Source of the DNA: an uncultured Selenomonadaceae bacterium
Lineage (GTDB): Bacteria; Bacillota; Negativicutes; Selenomonadales; Selenomonadaceae
NCBI GenBank assembly: GCA_905235425.1
Contig: CAJOKY010000067.1
Coordinates: 1 to 13,387 of the forward strand
DNA length: 13,387 bases
Direction of reading: 5' to 3'
Part shown: positions 5,378 through 13,331 of the stretch, one piece after another
Layout of the letters: the number at the start of each line of letters is the position of its first letter
Position numbering within the stretch: the stretch's first letter is position 1
The notes under the pieces: model-generated
Told to the model about the DNA's origin: nothing
What the model saw: only the letters and a program-made list of their open reading frames with translations
Database searches by the model: none
Position numbers and translations under genes: made by a program

Positions 5378-6094
5378 ATGTGGCGTGACTGGGTAGTACT
5401 TCGCCGCCGCTTAAAAAAATTTATCCTATCGCGGCTCGTGACGCCGGTGCTTTACCTTGTGGCATTCGGCTGGGGATTGGGACGCAGTATCACGCCGGAA
5501 AGCGGCACGTACCTAGATTTTCTTGTACCCGGCATAATCGCGCTTAATACAATGAACGTGAGTTATATGAGTGCTACGACGGTACACGCAGAAAAAATTT
5601 ATCATAAGAGCTTAGAAAATTATTTAGCCGCGCCGATTGAACCTGCCGCATTTGTCACGGGAAAAATATTTTCGGCGGTAATTCGCGCCTTTATATCGAC
5701 GGCGTTAATTTTGCTGATATCCGCGTTGTTCGACGCGCATTTAAACTTTTTGGCGGACGTTGTATCAGCGGCGGGATTTTGCACCGTGATATTTTTAAAC
5801 TCGGCAATATTCGCGGCGGTGGGATTCTGCGCGGCAATGTATGTAAAAACTTTTGAAGAGCTGTCGCAAGTCAACACGTACTTTTTAATGCCGATGTCAT
5901 TTTTGTGCGGAACATTTTTTTCAACGTCGCAACTTCCCTACGCCGTACGAATTTTTATAGACATTTTGCCGCTGACGCATACAAGCGAAATGCTACGGTA
6001 CGGAATAAATTTTACGTCACTGACAATTTTAATTTTGTACGCGGCAGTGCTGATAAAATTTTCCTGCCGCGCCTTTCAAAAGGCAATGTCTTAA
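5378..6094 (+). CDS. ABC-2 type transporter permease
   Basis: A 238-residue integral membrane subunit of an ABC exporter of the ABC-2 family (NodJ/YadH/daunorubicin-exporter type). It begins WRDWVVLRRRLKKF, typical of the N-terminal cytoplasmic helix. About six membrane segments follow, with the family pattern SRLVTPVLYLVAFGWGLG and, near the end, GTFFSTSQLPYAVRIFIDILPLTH. No ATP-binding partner is adjacent. ATG at 5378 is the only ATG near the conserved start, but no ribosome site precedes it. An in-frame TTG at 5276 would read through the repeat array and add 34 residues. The true start is therefore uncertain. The stop overlaps the convergent kinase gene's stop within the shared TTAA at 6091-6094. 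Substrate unknown. Confidence 0.85.
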   Translation: MWRDWVVLRRRLKKFILSRLVTPVLYLVAFGWGLGRSITPESGTYLDFLVPGIIALNTMNVSYMSATTVHAEKIYHKSLENYLAAPIEPAAFVTGKIFSAVIRAFISTALILLISALFDAHLNFLADVVSAAGFCTVIFLNSAIFAAVGFCAAMYVKTFEELSQVNTYFLMPMSFLCGTFFSTSQLPYAVRIFIDILPLTHTSEMLRYGINFTSLTILILYAAVLIKFSCRAFQKAMS

Positions 6095-9033
6095 TCGTGT
6101 TTTGAAAGTACGTTTGTAATGGTCATCATCATTTGAGTAACGTCAAGCGGCTTTGCAACGTGATCATTCATACCGGCATTTTTGGCATTTTGTACATCCT
6201 CTGCGAAGGCGTTTGCCGTCATTGCTATAATCGGTATTGATGCAAGTTGCTTGTCAGGCAGAGCGCGTATTGCCTTCGACGCCTCGTAGCCGTTCATTAC
6301 CGGCATTTGCACATCCATTAAAATCAGCTGATATTCGCCGGGCTTTGACGCGGCAATTTTATCAACGGCGATTTTACCATTTTCCGCCGTCTCAATCTGA
6401 AAGCCGAATTCTTCTAAAATCAGCGTCGCAATTTCGCGGTTTACTTCGATATCCTCAACCAAAAGTAATTTCACCTGCGAAAAATCAATTTCTGACTCTG
6501 CATTGTCAACGGTCTTTTCTTCAACTTCCGGCTCATCTTCTGCGATAGTAAAGCAGACGTTAATTTTAAATTCGGTACCCTTGCCAAATTCCGTTTCAAC
6601 GTCAATCGTGCCGTGCATAAGGTCGACAATGCTTTTAGTTATCGCCATGCCCAATCCTGTACCTTGAATATTGTTTACAGTGCGGTCTCTAGTGTACGCC
6701 TCAAAAACCTTTTCGGCAAATTCCGGCGTCATACCCATACCGGTATCTTTTACGCTCAGTTCATAAAAGCCGTTATCGCCTTCCGAACCTTTTTGCGTAA
6801 GAGTGACTGTTACACTGCCGCCTTCCGGCGTAAATTTAAAGGCATTGCTGATTAAATTCAAAAGTACGCGATTCAATCTTTTTTTGTCGCACATAACCGT
6901 TTTATTCGTGAGATTTTCCGCACTGACGGTGTAGACAAGATTTTTCGTTTCCATTTGCGTAATGAAGAGGTCGTAGACTTCATTCATAGTTTTGACGAGA
7001 TCGAATTTGCCGATTTCCAATTCCATTTTGCCGTTTTCAATGCGGCTCATTTCCAAAATATCGTTTATCAGCGCCAAAAGATGATCGCTTGACGCCTCGA
7101 TTTTCGTGAGATAATTTTTCACAGTGTCGGAGGCGCCTTGTTCTTTTTTCGCCAAATTTACATAGCCGATAATTGCATTCATCGGCGTGCGTATGTCGTG
7201 ACTCATGTTGAAGAGGAAAGTACTTTTCGCCTTGTTACTTTGCTCCGCCTCAACTTTTTTAATTTCCATAAGCTTTTCGCGCTTATTCATCATGTTGTAA
7301 ATGCTGAACATGATAAAAAGCGTGGTGATTAAAAGACACATCTGCATGGCATTGTAGCTTGTCAAGGAAAAACTGACATGCTCCATTTGACCGCCAAGAT
7401 AGTATTCAGAATCTTCCTTTTCACGATCATTCAGCATGGCGCCGTGTTCTTTAAGCTCTTCAAGATAGTAGGCATTTAAATTATTTAAAACAGTTTTTGT
7501 AGTGTCATGCGTAGCTTGACGCAACCACATTGTCGAAGTGAAGAAAATCAAAAACAATAACGCCAGCCATGCGACGGTGGATTTGCCAAAGTGATTTTTT
7601 TTATCTTTTTGAAATATGTAGCGAAAAAAGGTAAAGCCAAGCACGCTCCAGCCCATAAGAATTATGTAGGATTCAGACGACATTGCGTTGACTGCCCAGA
7701 AATTAGGTATCATAAAGTACAAGAAGAATATCACGGAAATAATCATGCCGATTAATCCCGTAGCTTGAACTGCTTTATTGCCGTCCTTTTTAGCGAGAAA
7801 AAATGCAATGCCCGACGCGTAGGCGTAGGCGATTGTTGCACCGACCGTAGTTACGTCAACAATCCAGCTTATTGCCGTGCGACCTAAAAAGGGTATCGGC
7901 AAGGACATAATCATTAACAATAAAAAAACATTTTGCGGCGTGTTATGTTCACCGAGCGGCTTTAATTTTTCTGAAACAACATCGTCACGCGCCATTGCAT
8001 AAATAAGACGACTTGCCGCAATTGAATTTCCTACAAGTCCCGTTGCAACCGCCGCGATAAGCGTCAACGCCAATATCGTCATACCGCCTCCTCCGATAAG
8101 TGAGTCCACTGCAAAAAAAGTAGGCAGACCCGCGTAGCCGCTTAAATGCTTTATGTCAGAGATATATTCAACCCAAGTAGGATAACCTGCCGGCAGTACC
8201 GACGCCGCCATTATCGCAAGAAAAATATATGCCAATGCGCTTGTCACGACAGCCATAAAAAGTATTGAAAAAGATTTTGTCACGGAAAATTTAAATTCTT
8301 CGGTTGAGTGAGCGATTGATTCAAATCCGACAAATGCCCATGGGGATAAAACCGCTATACCGAATATTGCACCGAAAGGCGTATCGACAGGTGAAAAATG
8401 CGGCTGTATGTCTAAAATATCTCCACCGTGCGCATTCATTGCCGCGATAAATCCTGCCGTGACGCCGAGAAAAAGTATAGATGCCGCGATAGTCTGAACA
8501 TAGGCGACCATTTTTCCGCCACGAATACATATTGCTCCGCAAATGCCAAATGCTCCCAATGACAGCATTGCTTCGCCTATATAAACGTCATAGCCTGCGA
8601 TTGTGTACAGATAACCGAATTGAAAAACGCCGCCCATTAAATTTCGGAATACTAGCGGTATAGCCGTTGCATTTGCCCACGTTATCGCGATATAAACCAG
8701 TACCAAAAACCACGCACTCAAAAAGCCATGATCGTAGCCTAAAACATTTTTGGCGTATGAATACGTTCCTCCGGCATCGGGATAGCGATTCATCATGTAA
8801 TGGTAGTTATATCCGATTACAAGCATAACCAACGCGCCTACTGCCATGCCAAGCGCCGTACCTATAGGACCAGCCATTGGCAAAAATGTTGTTCCCGGCA
8901 TTACAAATGCGCCCCAGCCTACCGCACAACCAAATGATAATGCCCAAATATTTATTGGTGACAAATATTTATTCAACCTCGCATCACTTTTTTCTTGTGG
9001 TACATTTTTTACTGTATTTTTTTCTGTCTGCAT
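6091..9033 (-). CDS. Amino-acid permease (APC)-hybrid histidine kinase-receiver fusion
   Basis: A 980-residue membrane protein joining an amino-acid transporter to a two-component phosphorelay. Residues about 25-475 are an APC-superfamily permease (GWGAFVMPG near the start, FVGFESIAHSTEEFK at 234-248, and about 12 hydrophobic segments). A further helix (about 486-504), a polar loop of some 55 residues and another helix (565-582) lead to the kinase. HisKA has FNMSHDIRTPMNAIIGY with His612. The ATPase domain has the N box (Asn730), DTGMGM (763-768) and GTGLGM (791-796). A C-terminal receiver has acidic residues 860-861, phospho-acceptor Asp907, Thr939 and Lys961. All key residues are intact. 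Start 9033 is chosen because AGAAGGA (9045-9039) precedes it at 5 nt and overlaps the alternative ATG at 9048. It probably senses or transports an amino acid or similar solute; the ligand and output protein are unknown. Confidence 0.93.
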   Translation of the reverse strand: MQTEKNTVKNVPQEKSDARLNKYLSPINIWALSFGCAVGWGAFVMPGTTFLPMAGPIGTALGMAVGALVMLVIGYNYHYMMNRYPDAGGTYSYAKNVLGYDHGFLSAWFLVLVYIAITWANATAIPLVFRNLMGGVFQFGYLYTIAGYDVYIGEAMLSLGAFGICGAICIRGGKMVAYVQTIAASILFLGVTAGFIAAMNAHGGDILDIQPHFSPVDTPFGAIFGIAVLSPWAFVGFESIAHSTEEFKFSVTKSFSILFMAVVTSALAYIFLAIMAASVLPAGYPTWVEYISDIKHLSGYAGLPTFFAVDSLIGGGGMTILALTLIAAVATGLVGNSIAASRLIYAMARDDVVSEKLKPLGEHNTPQNVFLLLMIMSLPIPFLGRTAISWIVDVTTVGATIAYAYASGIAFFLAKKDGNKAVQATGLIGMIISVIFFLYFMIPNFWAVNAMSSESYIILMGWSVLGFTFFRYIFQKDKKNHFGKSTVAWLALLFLIFFTSTMWLRQATHDTTKTVLNNLNAYYLEELKEHGAMLNDREKEDSEYYLGGQMEHVSFSLTSYNAMQMCLLITTLFIMFSIYNMMNKREKLMEIKKVEAEQSNKAKSTFLFNMSHDIRTPMNAIIGYVNLAKKEQGASDTVKNYLTKIEASSDHLLALINDILEMSRIENGKMELEIGKFDLVKTMNEVYDLFITQMETKNLVYTVSAENLTNKTVMCDKKRLNRVLLNLISNAFKFTPEGGSVTVTLTQKGSEGDNGFYELSVKDTGMGMTPEFAEKVFEAYTRDRTVNNIQGTGLGMAITKSIVDLMHGTIDVETEFGKGTEFKINVCFTIAEDEPEVEEKTVDNAESEIDFSQVKLLLVEDIEVNREIATLILEEFGFQIETAENGKIAVDKIAASKPGEYQLILMDVQMPVMNGYEASKAIRALPDKQLASIPIIAMTANAFAEDVQNAKNAGMNDHVAKPLDVTQMMMTITNVLSKHD

Positions 9034-9092
9034 TTTATTCCTTCTCATTAAATAAACCGAAAATCTTCCTTAAATTAAAAGAAATTCAGCAT

Positions 9093-9101
9093 ATTATAGC
9101 A
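9093..9101 (-). promoter_or_regulatory. Extended -10 promoter of the permease-kinase gene
   Basis: On the minus strand TGCTATAAT at 9101-9093 is a perfect extended -10. The position 17 nt upstream reads TTCCAT, a poor -35, as is common with extended -10 promoters. The leader would be about 50 nt. Confidence 0.6.
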
Positions 9102-9242
9102 AATTTGTTTTCTTTATGGAAGTTAATTTTAAAATGCGTTGATAATTTATTTTACGGCGTTGACGAATATAAAAATCGCGATAAGCTGGGGTTTATTGAA
9201 TAATTAAAATTTCTATAATGCTCTATTTTAGAATTTTTAAAT

Positions 9243-9271
9243 CTACTTTCTTTTGGCGCAAAAGAAAGTAG
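9243..9271. repeat. Perfect 13-bp inverted repeat (hairpin)
   Basis: CTACTTTCTTTTG (9243-9255) and CAAAAGAAAGTAG (9259-9271) are exact reverse complements separated by GCG. Neither strand has a T run after it, so it is not a standard terminator. Hairpins of this general type, with TTTCTTTTGGCGCAAAAGAAA-like cores, are known to me as dispersed intergenic repeats in various bacteria; that comparison is from memory. Confidence 0.85.
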
Positions 9272-9284
9272 CAAAGAAAACATA

Positions 9285-9400
9285 GCGCGGCGCGTCATTA
9301 GTGCGTCCCACGTTTAACCGATTGAAATTTTAACGTTACTGCCGCGCCCACCACGTTACGGTAATTTCAATGTGGCGCAAGGACGCCGGAAATGCCGCGC
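9285..9400. repeat. Nested palindromic element, about 116 nt; possible structured RNA or mobile palindrome
   Basis: Five inverted pairs nest in order. GCGCGGC 9285-9291 pairs with GCCGCGC 9394-9400, and GCGTCC 9303-9308 with GGACGC 9381-9386. CCAC 9308-9311 pairs with GTGG 9372-9375, sharing one base with the previous pair. ATTGAAATT 9321-9329 pairs with AATTTCAAT 9363-9371, and AACGT 9332-9336 with ACGTT 9353-9357. The loop is C-rich (about 9337-9352). Together they predict one long, interrupted hairpin. The segment is more GC-rich than its surroundings and contains no convincing ORF. The strand of any transcript is not known. Confidence 0.6.
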
Positions 9401-9444
9401 ATCTGATTTTAATTTACTTTATTCAACACGCTCTACGTACCGCG

Positions 9445-9473
9445 TTGACAAAATAAAGCTTATATCCTAAAAT
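9445..9473 (+). promoter_or_regulatory. Sigma-70-type promoter of the ABC ATPase-radical SAM operon
   Basis: A perfect -35 TTGACA (9445-9450), a 17-nt spacer and TAAAAT (9468-9473, one mismatch to TATAAT) form the best consensus promoter in the window. Transcription would start near 9480, giving a leader of about 50 nt before the GTG start of the ATPase gene. Confidence 0.75.
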
Positions 9474-9528
9474 TCGCGTCAATATCTTTTGTCAGCAGTA
9501 ATAACTTAATTTTAAAGGACAGAATTTC

Positions 9529-10878
9529 GTGAATGACATTGTAATAAAGGCGGAGCACCTTTCAAAGATTTACAAGATTTATGAAAACGATATCGACCGC
9601 TTGAAAGAGACGTTTCATCCTTTTCATAAAGATTTTTTTGCGTTGCAGGACGTAAGCTTTGAAATACGGCGCGGTGAAAATGTCGGGCTTGTCGGTAAAA
9701 ACGGCGCGGGTAAATCGACGCTTTTAAAAATGATAACCGGCGTGTTGACACCTTCCGGCGGTACTTTGCAAGTCAACGGGCGTATTGCCTCACTTTTGGA
9801 ATTGGGCGCAGGCTTTAATCCCGACATGACCGGCATTGAAAATATTTATATGAACGGGCTTTTAATGGGACAATCGCGCGATGAAATGAATGAAAAAATT
9901 GATGATATCGTTGCCTTTGCAGATATCGGCGAATTTGTCAAGCAGCCGGTTAAAACCTATTCGTCGGGCATGTTCGCGCGTCTTGCCTTTGCAGTCAACG
10001 CATTTTTAGAGCCGGATATTTTGATAATAGACGAGGCTTTAAGCGTAGGTGATTCATTTTTTCAGAGCAAGTGCATGGATAAAATGCGCCAGATGATTGA
10101 CAGCGGCGTAACGGTTTTATTTGTCAGCCATGATACATTTGCCGTGAAAAATTTATGTGAACGCGCGTTTTATCTGCAGGCGGGAAAGCTGATTATGGAC
10201 GCTCCGGCTAAAGACGTCATAGAAGTTTATCGCAACGAAATTATAAAAATGCGCCGTGAGCTTATCGGCGAAGATGCGGATAAAGTTGCCGCGTTAATTG
10301 AGGAGGCAAAACTTTCTCAAGATGATGACGAACTTAATATTAACATACCGATTGACGCGGGGAGTTTGTCGCGCGGCAGGGAAGTCTTTGAAAAAAATGC
10401 CACGTACAATCGCGTAAATGACGGTCGCGCAGAAATACTCAATGTGCAGTTGATGAATTTGGACGGCGAAATTATAAACGACGTGACTTTTGCGCAGGAA
10501 GTTATTTTGCGCATGGTTATTCAGTTTCACCAAAATATTGAATGTCTCGGCATGGGCTATCATATTCGCAACGCTACGGGTATTGATTTAATTTACAATG
10601 ATTCGCGATTCAGCAAGACGAAGGCGATTTTTGACGGCAAGCGCGGTGAAATTTATGTTGTCGATTGGAAATTTAAAGTTGAATTGCGTCAAGAAATGTA
10701 CGATATAGCCTGCGTGATATCGACGCCGATTGATGACAGGTTGCTTGACGCTCATATTTGCGATTACGTACCCTGCGCGTTGCAGTGTAACGTTATCAGT
10801 CCTGATGCTTATACGACAATGGTCGGCGGGTATGTTCATTGGCATAATGATTTAAAAATTCAACGTGTGAAAGTGTGA
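9529..10878 (+). CDS. Polysaccharide ABC exporter ATP-binding protein, Wzt/KpsT/TagH type
   Basis: Cytoplasmic ATPase subunit of an exporter that moves a lipid-linked surface glycan across the inner membrane. The 449-residue protein has a nucleotide-binding domain (1-about 240) with Walker A GKNGAGKST (56-64), the subfamily's YSSGM signature (144-148) instead of LSGGQ, Walker B ILIIDEALSVGD (164-175) and switch His201. The C-terminal part (about 295-449) matches in position and size the Wzt_C glycan-binding domain that recognises a terminal modification of the polymer in some systems. GTG at 9529 has AAAGGA (9514-9519) 9 nt upstream. No Wzm/TagG-type permease is adjacent. The radical SAM gene follows after 19 nt. 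The family is secure; the glycan is unknown. Confidence 0.9.
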   Translation: MNDIVIKAEHLSKIYKIYENDIDRLKETFHPFHKDFFALQDVSFEIRRGENVGLVGKNGAGKSTLLKMITGVLTPSGGTLQVNGRIASLLELGAGFNPDMTGIENIYMNGLLMGQSRDEMNEKIDDIVAFADIGEFVKQPVKTYSSGMFARLAFAVNAFLEPDILIIDEALSVGDSFFQSKCMDKMRQMIDSGVTVLFVSHDTFAVKNLCERAFYLQAGKLIMDAPAKDVIEVYRNEIIKMRRELIGEDADKVAALIEEAKLSQDDDELNINIPIDAGSLSRGREVFEKNATYNRVNDGRAEILNVQLMNLDGEIINDVTFAQEVILRMVIQFHQNIECLGMGYHIRNATGIDLIYNDSRFSKTKAIFDGKRGEIYVVDWKFKVELRQEMYDIACVISTPIDDRLLDAHICDYVPCALQCNVISPDAYTTMVGGYVHWHNDLKIQRVKV

Positions 10879-10897
10879 TTAGAATTTGGGAGAAAAA

Positions 10898-12427
10898 ATG
10901 GATTCGGAAGAAAAAAAGTTTATAGAAAATTCCATACTGTTTGACGCCGATTGGTACAAGAAAACCTACAAACTCGGTGAATATCTTGACGCGGCGGAAC
11001 ATTATTTGAATATCGGCTGGCGTGAGGGCAAAGACCCTTCGCCTTATTTTTCGGCTGAAGATTACCGCGCGAAAAATCCTGACTTACAGCATGCAGATTT
11101 TAATTTACTTTGGCATTTTGAAAAATTCGGCTTTAAAGAAGGGCGTTACCGTGACGAAATTAAAAAAGTTTTGCCGGAAATTTTAAATCAACACCCCGAA
11201 TGTACGACGAATTTGGACGGCGGTATTCTGCGAATTAGAATAACCAACGCCTGCAATGCCAAATGCCGATATTGCGGCGTACGTCTAGGTTTCGGCGAAG
11301 AAGTCAACCACGCCATGCTGCCTTCGTGGTACTACGAACTTTGCCGACCGCTTTATGAAAAATTAAGCGTAGTTTTAATTACCGGCGGCGACGCTTTTTT
11401 TGCTAAGGAAAGTTACAACTACATGAAATTTTTAAGTGAAAACTTTCCGAAAATCACCGTGATGACTGAATCAAACGGCATTGCCTTCAATGAAAAATAT
11501 CAGCAGATTGCGTGCAAAAATCTTTTCAAGACGCACTTTTCAATTAATGCCTCCAATTCCGAAATTTTTGCGAAAAGTTGTTGGGACTCGGACGACGGCG
11601 ACACTGCGCGAAAAATTTTCCCCTTCATAATTCGTAACATTAAAAGCTATCTCAAAAAGCTTGAAGTGGAAGACAAGCTTTGTTTTGCGCCGGATTTGTC
11701 TATGGTTATAAACAAAGATAACGTGGACGACATTTTAAATTTTGCCGAACTTGCCTTGCAACTTCACGCCGGCTTTTTGGTTTACTTCTTCGACTACACC
11801 GAAAACGATATGAACAGCGATTTTTTCACCAATCCCGCCGTAAGTCGTCCCGCACTGAAAACTTTAATGGAATTGGAGCGCGTACTTGCCGAAAAAGTTA
11901 TTGTCTACTTCCGCTTATGGATTCCTGCAAAAGAGGCGGCGGCAATTCAGCAGGAGGTTGAGGCAATTCCAATTTCGGAGCTTAATAAAAAGTATGAAAA
12001 ATTTTTAAAGCTTGCCGGAAATCGTTCTGTACTCGGCGAATTGAAAAGGCGAAATGAATTGCGTAAAGCAAACGGCAAAAATGAATTGTCACTGGTTGAC
12101 GACATTTCACCGACGTTGCACCTTCGTAAGGCAGGTGACAGTGAAATTTGTTTTGCTCCTTGGAACGAAATTGACCTTTATCCCGAAGGGCGAATGGATT
12201 TTTGCAGTTGGTTTCACGCGACGTTAAACATAAAAGATTTTATTCAAGTTAAAGATGGCAAAGAATTTGTGGACTGGGACGAAATTTTAAATTCTTATGA
12301 ATACGTTGCCGCGCGGTACAGAATTCTACACGGCGATTATGAAGGCTGTCAGACTTGCTGTCCCATGAACTCGGTAAAAAATCCTGTTGAGGCTTGTACC
12401 AAATATAACATAGATCGTTTTAAATGA
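10898..12427 (+). CDS. Radical SAM/SPASM-like protein with a glycan-enzyme-type N-terminal region
   Basis: A 509-residue iron-sulfur enzyme. Residues about 12-83 hold two weak repeats of the type W/Y-Y...HYLNIGWREGKDPSPYF and NPDL...HFEKFGFKEGR, a pattern I know from glycosyltransferases and other surface-polysaccharide proteins. The radical SAM core starts at about 110 with CNAKCRYC (Cys119, 123, 126) binding the 4Fe-4S cluster, then ITGGDAFF (161-168) at the SAM-binding strand. The C-terminal part has Cys418, 436, 484, 487, 488 and 500, suggesting a SPASM-like auxiliary cluster domain. ATG at 10898 follows GGGAG (10888-10892); an in-frame TTG at 10886 overlaps that site. It is co-transcribed with the glycan exporter ATPase, so modification of a glycan or its carrier, or of a surface protein, is plausible. 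The substrate is unknown. Confidence 0.85.
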   Translation: MDSEEKKFIENSILFDADWYKKTYKLGEYLDAAEHYLNIGWREGKDPSPYFSAEDYRAKNPDLQHADFNLLWHFEKFGFKEGRYRDEIKKVLPEILNQHPECTTNLDGGILRIRITNACNAKCRYCGVRLGFGEEVNHAMLPSWYYELCRPLYEKLSVVLITGGDAFFAKESYNYMKFLSENFPKITVMTESNGIAFNEKYQQIACKNLFKTHFSINASNSEIFAKSCWDSDDGDTARKIFPFIIRNIKSYLKKLEVEDKLCFAPDLSMVINKDNVDDILNFAELALQLHAGFLVYFFDYTENDMNSDFFTNPAVSRPALKTLMELERVLAEKVIVYFRLWIPAKEAAAIQQEVEAIPISELNKKYEKFLKLAGNRSVLGELKRRNELRKANGKNELSLVDDISPTLHLRKAGDSEICFAPWNEIDLYPEGRMDFCSWFHATLNIKDFIQVKDGKEFVDWDEILNSYEYVAARYRILHGDYEGCQTCCPMNSVKNPVEACTKYNIDRFK

Positions 12428-12461
12428 TTCGGCAAAATTTTTAGGAAGTGTAAATAAAAAA

Positions 12462-13331
12462 ATGCAATTACGCGGAGCGCTTATGTTACTCGGCGCGTCT
12501 TTTTTTTGGGGAACTACATTTGTCGCGCAGATGAGCGGCATGGAAGGACTGGGACCGTTTTCATACGCGGCGGCAAGATATTTTATCGGCGTCTTGGCAC
12601 TTACGGCGGTGCTATGGTTTACGCGGCGTCAACGTGCTAAAGAACGATTAAAAAATCGGTATGGACGCGGCTTTTTGACAGGGCTTTTTATAGGCATAAG
12701 CTTATTTGCGGCAAGTTCATTTCAGCAGGTGGCAATGGTCTACACTACGGCAGGCAAGGCGGCTTTTATCACCTGCCTGTATATAATTTTCGTGCCGCTG
12801 GTGTCGGTATTTATAGGCAAAAAAATTCGCACCGAAAATTGGATCGGTGCGTCTCTCGCGATAACGGGATTATATTTTTTGGCGCTTAGTGAAGAGTTCA
12901 GCGTAAATTTCGGCGACGTGCTTTTATTAATCGGCGCGTTTTTTTGGACGGCGCAGATTTTACTGGTTGACAGATTCGCAAATCGCGTTGACGCAATGGA
13001 ACTTTCAACCGGTCAAGCATTTACAGCCGCAGTATTAAGTTTCGCGGCAATGATGCTTTTTGAAAATCCTACGCTTGACGCAATTTGCAACGCGGCACTG
13101 CCGATTTTATACGGCGGCGTCATGAGTTCCGGCGTTGCGTTCACGTTGCAGATTTACGGTCAAAAATACGCTGAACCTTCTGCGGCGGCAATTTTGATGA
13201 GCTTTGAGGCAATATTTGGCGCAGTATCGGGGTGGCTGTTACTCGGCGAAGTTATGAGCGGACGTGAAATTTTTGGTTGCGTGCTGATGTTCGCCGGTAT
13301 AATCGTGACACAGTTGAAATTTAGCCATTAG
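12462..13331 (+). CDS. EamA/DMT-superfamily transporter
   Basis: A 289-residue inner-membrane protein of the drug/metabolite transporter superfamily. It has about ten hydrophobic helices arranged as two EamA repeats (about 3-138 and 147-285). The first repeat starts with RGALMLLGASFFWGTTFVAQ and has the usual RYFIG segment; the second ends with LGEVMSGREIFGCVLMFAGII. Length is typical. Members export amino acids, metabolites or drugs; nothing here fixes the substrate. ATG at 12462 is preceded by AGGAAG (12443-12448), 13 nt away, which is rather far. It lies 34 nt after the radical SAM gene with no terminator between, so readthrough is likely although a functional link is not evident. Its last codons and stop lie in a heptad repeat array. 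Confidence 0.9.
   Translation: MQLRGALMLLGASFFWGTTFVAQMSGMEGLGPFSYAAARYFIGVLALTAVLWFTRRQRAKERLKNRYGRGFLTGLFIGISLFAASSFQQVAMVYTTAGKAAFITCLYIIFVPLVSVFIGKKIRTENWIGASLAITGLYFLALSEEFSVNFGDVLLLIGAFFWTAQILLVDRFANRVDAMELSTGQAFTAAVLSFAAMMLFENPTLDAICNAALPILYGGVMSSGVAFTLQIYGQKYAEPSAAAILMSFEAIFGAVSGWLLLGEVMSGREIFGCVLMFAGIIVTQLKFSH

Noticed and set aside
5378..6094. This permease as the partner of the Wzt-like ATPase at 9529
   Set aside because: The genes are 3.4 kb apart with an opposite-strand gene between them, and the permease looks like the NodJ/drug-exporter branch; a pairing cannot be supported from the sequence.
8877..9203. Plus-strand open frame of 108 codons over the 5' end of the kinase gene
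   Set aside because: It mostly mirrors the permease-kinase coding sequence and promoter, has no ribosome site and has low-complexity, non-protein-like content.
9243..9271. The 13-bp hairpin as an intrinsic terminator
   Set aside because: No T run follows on either strand and no gene ends towards it.
9512..9751. Minus-strand open frame opposite the ATPase start
   Set aside because: It is antisense to the well-supported Walker A region of the ATPase gene and has no family resemblance.
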